64,000 bases of DNA from Marinirhabdus gelatinilytica (GTDB lineage Bacteria > Bacteroidota > Bacteroidia > Flavobacteriales > Flavobacteriaceae), in NCBI RefSeq assembly GCF_003353425.1, contig NZ_QRAO01000001.1, positions 806,001-870,000 of the forward strand, written 5' to 3'. Shown piece after piece: positions 60,241-64,000 of the stretch. A model generated the notes under the pieces. It saw only the letters and a program-made list of their open reading frames with translations, was not told the origin of the DNA and made no database searches. Every line of letters starts with the position of its first letter. Position 1 is the stretch's first letter. Both the position numbers and the translations under genes were made by a program.

Positions 60241-63200
60241 ATGCTGAATAAGAGCATTAAATTTCTCATAGAAAACAAACTTGTTGCCGTTCTACTACTC
60301 GCCCTATTTGTGGGTTGGGGCGTGGTCAACGCACCCTTTAATTGGGAAACAGGCTTTTTGCCTACAGACCCAGTATCCGTTGATGCCATACCTGATATTG
60401 GCGAGAACCAACAAATTGTTTTTACAAAGTGGCAAGGTCGCTCGCCACAGGATATTGAAGACCAAATTACCTATCCGCTAACCACTTCGCTTCTGGGCAT
60501 ACCAGGCGTGAAAACCATCCGTAGTTCTTCTATGTTTGGATTTTCCAGCATCTACATCATTTTTGAAGAAGATATCGAATTCTATTGGTCGCGCAGTCGC
60601 ATACTCGAAAAACTGAACTCACTTCCTGCAGACCTTTTACCTGATGGTGTCAACCCATCACTTGGTCCAGATGCCACAGGACTCGGACAGATATTTTGGT
60701 ACACTTTGGAAGGTCGTGATAAAGACGGAAACGTAACTGGTGGTTGGGATTTACAGGAATTACGTAGCATACAGGATTACTATATCAAATATGGATTATC
60801 CTCTGCAAGCGGTGTTTCTGAAGTGGCTTCCATAGGTGGCTATGTTCAGGAATATCAAGTGGATATTGACCCAGAAAAAATGCGCCAATATAACGTGAGT
60901 ATGGGCGATGTGGTAAAAGCCGTGAAGCAGAGTAATCAAGATATAGGCGCACAAACACTCGAAATCAATCAAGCGGAATATCTCGTGCGCGGATTGGGCT
61001 ACGTAAAGTCCATAGCAGATATTGAAAATGCGGTAGTAGATTCTGAAAACTTTACATCCATACGCATTAAGGATGTGGCAAACGTTCATTTGGGACCAGC
61101 GGCAAGACGTGGTATTCTCGATAATGAAGGTGCCGAAGTCGTAGGCGGTGTCGTAGTCGCTCGCTACGGTGCAAATCCCTTGGAAGTCATTAACAATGTC
61201 AAGGCTCAAATTGCCGAAATAAGCTCGGGACTTCCCACAAAAACACTATCAGATGGTCGCACTTCACAAGTAACCATCGTGCCATTTTACGACCGTACCG
61301 AACTCATACAAGAAACGTTGGGCACTCTCAACGAAGCCCTGACTTTGGAAATCTTGATTACCATTTTGGTTATCATAATAATGGTATTCAACCTACGTGC
61401 ATCCATCCTTATTTCAGGATTGTTACCCGTAGCCGTTTTGATGGTTTTTATCACGATGAAGCTCTTTAATGTAGATGCCAACATTGTCGCATTATCGGGT
61501 ATCGCCATTGCCATAGGAACGATGGTCGACGTGGGCGTCATACTTGCTGAAAATATGATACGACACTTGGAAGATGAAAAGCTGCGCCTTAATAAAAATG
61601 GTACCGAATACACCACAAACGAAATCATCTACAACGCAACTGCCGAAGTTTCTGGCGCTATCCTAACAGCAGTTTTAACAACAATAATCAGTTTCCTGCC
61701 CGTATTTACAATGATAGGTGCCGAAGGAAAACTGTTCCGCCCGCTTGCTTTTACCAAAACAATGGCACTCACGGCATCACTCATCATTGCGTTATTTCTC
61801 ATTCCACCCATCGCGGCATTCCTGTTCCGCAAGACGAGTGTGCGGGAACGTACACAGTATGTCATCAATGGCTTACTTGTTTTATTGGGAATTATCGCCA
61901 TCGTTTACGGTTTTTGGTTAGGACTAATTCTTATCGCCTTTGCCGCAACATCATTTTTAAGGATGCGAGGTACGCTTTCGCTAAAGCGCAAAAACCTGCT
62001 TGACATCATCATTTCATCGGTTGCCATCGTATTCCTTCTGGCAGAATACTGGCGACCATTAGGTTTCGACCGAAGCATTGTGATGAACCTGGTATTTGTT
62101 TCCATCATCTGTTTTGGACTTCTTGGTGTGTTTTCGATTTTCAGGATATACTATGAGCGTATTTTGAAATGGGCACTTCAGAATAGGTATCTGTTCTTAA
62201 TCGTTCCGGCTACGGTACTCACGCTGGGTATCATTATAATGCGGAATACGGGCAAAGAGTTTATGCCAGCGCTCAATGAAGGTTCATTCCTATTGATGCC
62301 CACATCCTTACCGCACGCAGGTGTTGAAGAAAACAAGCGTGTGCTGCAACAGCTCGATATGGCGGTGGCAAGCATCCCAGAGATTGAAACTGTGGTGGGA
62401 AAGGCTGGAAGAACGGAAAGCGCACTCGACCCAGCACCACTCTCAATGTATGAAAATGTTATTCAGTATAAATCTGAATATATGCGGAATAGTTCTGGCG
62501 AGCGACAACGCTATAAGGTCAATGACGATGGGTTATTTGTACTGAAGAATAACAAATTCATTATCAACCCAAATTACGAGGTAGATGAGGATGCCAATTA
62601 TGACGAAGCCTCACTCAAAACCACTGCCACACGGGAAGATTTGATTGAAGATGAAAACGGCGAATACTACCGAAACTGGCGACCAGACATTCAAAGTCCA
62701 GATGATATTTGGAACGAAATTGTGCGAGTAACCAAGTTGCCAGGCGTTACATCTGCACCCAAGTTGCAACCCATCGAAACACGATTGGTTATGCTACAAA
62801 CAGGAATGCGAGCACCTATGGGCATCAAGGTAAAAGGGCCTGATTTAAAATCCATAGAAAACTTCGGACTGGAATTGGAAGACATTTTAAAACAAGCCGA
62901 AGGCGTTAAGGAACAAGCTGTTTTTGCAGACCGTATCGTGGGCAAACCCTACTTGCTCATCGATATTAAGCGAGACCAATTGGCTCGATATGGCATATCC
63001 ATTATGGATGTACAGGAAATCCTGCAAGTGGCCGTGGGCGGGATGCCACTTACGCAAACTGTGGAAGGTCGTGAACGCTATGCCGTGCGTGTGCGCTATC
63101 CACGAGAATTACGGGCAAATCCAGACGACTTGCGTAATATCTATGTTCCCGTTGAGAAAGGAAGTCCTGTACCGCTGGGCGAATTGGTTGAAATTCGATA

Positions 63201-63993
63201 CGAACAAGGACCACAGGTCATTAAAAGTGAAGACACTTTTCTTATTGGCTACGTGCTGTTTGACAAACTCGATGGCTTTGCCGAAGTGGATGTGGTAGAA
63301 AATGCCCAAGCCTTGATTCAAGAAAATATTGATAACGGTTCGCTGGTCGTACCACAAGGTGTTAGCTATCGCTTTACGGGTACTTATGAAAATCAGTTGC
63401 GGGCAGAGAAAACCTTATCGGTTGTCGTACCACTCTGTTTGCTGGTTATTTTCTTGATTTTGTATTTCCAATTTAGGTCGGTTTCTACATCGCTTATGGT
63501 GTTTACCGCCATTGCCGTAGCCTTTGCAGGTGGTTTCATAATGATTTGGTTGTATGGGCAAGATTGGTTTTTCAACTTCAGCTTTTTCGGCGAAAATCTG
63601 CGGGACTTGTTCAATATGAAAACCATCAATTTAAGTGTGGCCGTTTGGGTAGGTTTTATTGCCCTTTTCGGTATCGCAACGGATGATGGTGTAGTAATGG
63701 CCACCTATTTAGACCAATCTTTTAAAAGCAACGAGCCAGACAACCAAAAAGGCATACGACTCGCCACTTTGGAAGCCGCAGGTAAACGTATTCGTCCGTG
63801 TTTGATGACAACCGTAACCACAGTTTTGGCACTACTACCAGTACTCACATCTACAGGAAAAGGAAGCGATATAATGATACCGATGGCGATTCCCATTTTT
63901 GGCGGAATGATAATCGATGTCACGTCCTATTTCCTACTGCCAGTCCTATATAGCTGGAAAAAGGAATACCAACTTAAAAAAGCAAACAGATGA
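60241..63993 (+). CDS. cusA: CusA/CzcA-family RND heavy-metal efflux pump
   Basis: A 1250-residue inner-membrane proton-driven pump. N-terminal membrane helix (about 12-30), then the porter domain VDAIPDIGENQQIVFT and MFGFSSIYIIFEED, a first membrane bundle with ALSGIAIAIGTMVDVGVILAEN (quoted in part: GTMVDVGVILAEN) holding the proton-relay Asp, a large second porter domain, and a second bundle GIATDDGVVMATY. The residues QTGMRAPMGIKV fit the Cu/Ag branch, with methionines in the substrate path. It exports Cu(I)/Ag(I) or a divalent metal with an adaptor and outer-membrane channel. It is longer than the usual 1040-1050 residues because of inserts near residues 530-640 and 745-815. Confidence 0.92.
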   Translation: MLNKSIKFLIENKLVAVLLLALFVGWGVVNAPFNWETGFLPTDPVSVDAIPDIGENQQIVFTKWQGRSPQDIEDQITYPLTTSLLGIPGVKTIRSSSMFGFSSIYIIFEEDIEFYWSRSRILEKLNSLPADLLPDGVNPSLGPDATGLGQIFWYTLEGRDKDGNVTGGWDLQELRSIQDYYIKYGLSSASGVSEVASIGGYVQEYQVDIDPEKMRQYNVSMGDVVKAVKQSNQDIGAQTLEINQAEYLVRGLGYVKSIADIENAVVDSENFTSIRIKDVANVHLGPAARRGILDNEGAEVVGGVVVARYGANPLEVINNVKAQIAEISSGLPTKTLSDGRTSQVTIVPFYDRTELIQETLGTLNEALTLEILITILVIIIMVFNLRASILISGLLPVAVLMVFITMKLFNVDANIVALSGIAIAIGTMVDVGVILAENMIRHLEDEKLRLNKNGTEYTTNEIIYNATAEVSGAILTAVLTTIISFLPVFTMIGAEGKLFRPLAFTKTMALTASLIIALFLIPPIAAFLFRKTSVRERTQYVINGLLVLLGIIAIVYGFWLGLILIAFAATSFLRMRGTLSLKRKNLLDIIISSVAIVFLLAEYWRPLGFDRSIVMNLVFVSIICFGLLGVFSIFRIYYERILKWALQNRYLFLIVPATVLTLGIIIMRNTGKEFMPALNEGSFLLMPTSLPHAGVEENKRVLQQLDMAVASIPEIETVVGKAGRTESALDPAPLSMYENVIQYKSEYMRNSSGERQRYKVNDDGLFVLKNNKFIINPNYEVDEDANYDEASLKTTATREDLIEDENGEYYRNWRPDIQSPDDIWNEIVRVTKLPGVTSAPKLQPIETRLVMLQTGMRAPMGIKVKGPDLKSIENFGLELEDILKQAEGVKEQAVFADRIVGKPYLLIDIKRDQLARYGISIMDVQEILQVAVGGMPLTQTVEGRERYAVRVRYPRELRANPDDLRNIYVPVEKGSPVPLGELVEIRYEQGPQVIKSEDTFLIGYVLFDKLDGFAEVDVVENAQALIQENIDNGSLVVPQGVSYRFTGTYENQLRAEKTLSVVVPLCLLVIFLILYFQFRSVSTSLMVFTAIAVAFAGGFIMIWLYGQDWFFNFSFFGENLRDLFNMKTINLSVAVWVGFIALFGIATDDGVVMATYLDQSFKSNEPDNQKGIRLATLEAAGKRIRPCLMTTVTTVLALLPVLTSTGKGSDIMIPMAIPIFGGMIIDVTSYFLLPVLYSWKKEYQLKKANR

Positions 63994-64000
63994 AAAAATT
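63990..64000 (+). CDS. Start of next gene, truncated by window end
   Basis: ATG at 63990 overlaps the cusA stop by 4 bases (ATGA), followed by two lysine codons and a partial codon. It likely codes for the next efflux component, but nothing more can be read. Confidence 0.4.

Overview
The window is a chromosomal segment of a member of the Bacteroidota, almost certainly family Flavobacteriaceae. The evidence is a type IX secretion sorting tail, DUF6252/DUF4230/DUF4260/DUF4407-type proteins, BlaI-M56 regulator pairs, DnaE with a fused proofreading exonuclease, ribosomal protein S16 with a long acidic tail, and many promoters of the Bacteroidota form TTTG-N(18-20)-TAnnTTTG. Nothing could be searched, so family names come from reading motifs.

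Layout. 1-10 kb: end of an alkyltransferase-like gene; an Fe-S/redox operon (mrp, NifU-type scaffold, ferredoxin-NADP reductase, ferredoxin); then reverse-strand genes for an SGNH lipoprotein, a metallophosphoesterase, glutaryl-CoA dehydrogenase and trmN6-rimM-rpsP. 10-16.6 kb: lipoproteins, a ferritin-like four-helix protein and dnaE. 16.6-19.2 kb: an AT-rich foreign-looking cassette, an XRE regulator overlapping a nuclease-helicase fusion (DUF2075 type), with a small divergent ORF. 19.4-24.7 kb: bestrophin, trxA, clpP, an IVS-type four-helix gene bracketed by inverted repeats, a DUF58 gene, an array of truncated tRNA-Asp copies ending in an intact tRNA-Asp, and two probable small RNA genes (one with 6S-like folding). 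24.7-32.6 kb: nitroreductase, DUF456, a secreted hydrolase behind a double-palindrome operator, and a BlaI/M56/TPR operon. 32.6-46.8 kb: flippase-like/glycosyltransferase pair, ruvC, hemW and a run of tightly packed genes (cyclase, DUF4260, DUF4230, transglutaminase, T9SS protein, MmcQ, membrane MutS-like), an ATP-grasp protein, an M23 peptidase carrying an in-frame dispersed repeat, and a DUF4407 protein. 47-53.7 kb: a secreted protein, a second BlaI/M56 pair with clear TACA-N2-TGTA operators, PhnA and an M20 dipeptidase.

53.7-64 kb: a second tRNA locus, where two truncated 5' copies of tRNA-Leu(UAG) precede the intact gene. Immediately downstream lies a metal-resistance island: ArsR repressor with operator, MerTP-type importer, a flavin disulfide reductase that lacks the MerA C-terminal cysteines, a double TRASH-type protein, a GDCCVxC protein, a TonB receptor with twin Fur-like boxes, an HYC_CC_PP protein and a CusA-type RND pump running off the window end.

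The most unusual structures are the two independent arrays of 5'-half tRNA copies, each behind a single promoter and each ending at a rebuilt anticodon hairpin. The XRE + PD-(D/E)XK/DUF2075 cassette is the best candidate for an uncharacterised defence-type module.
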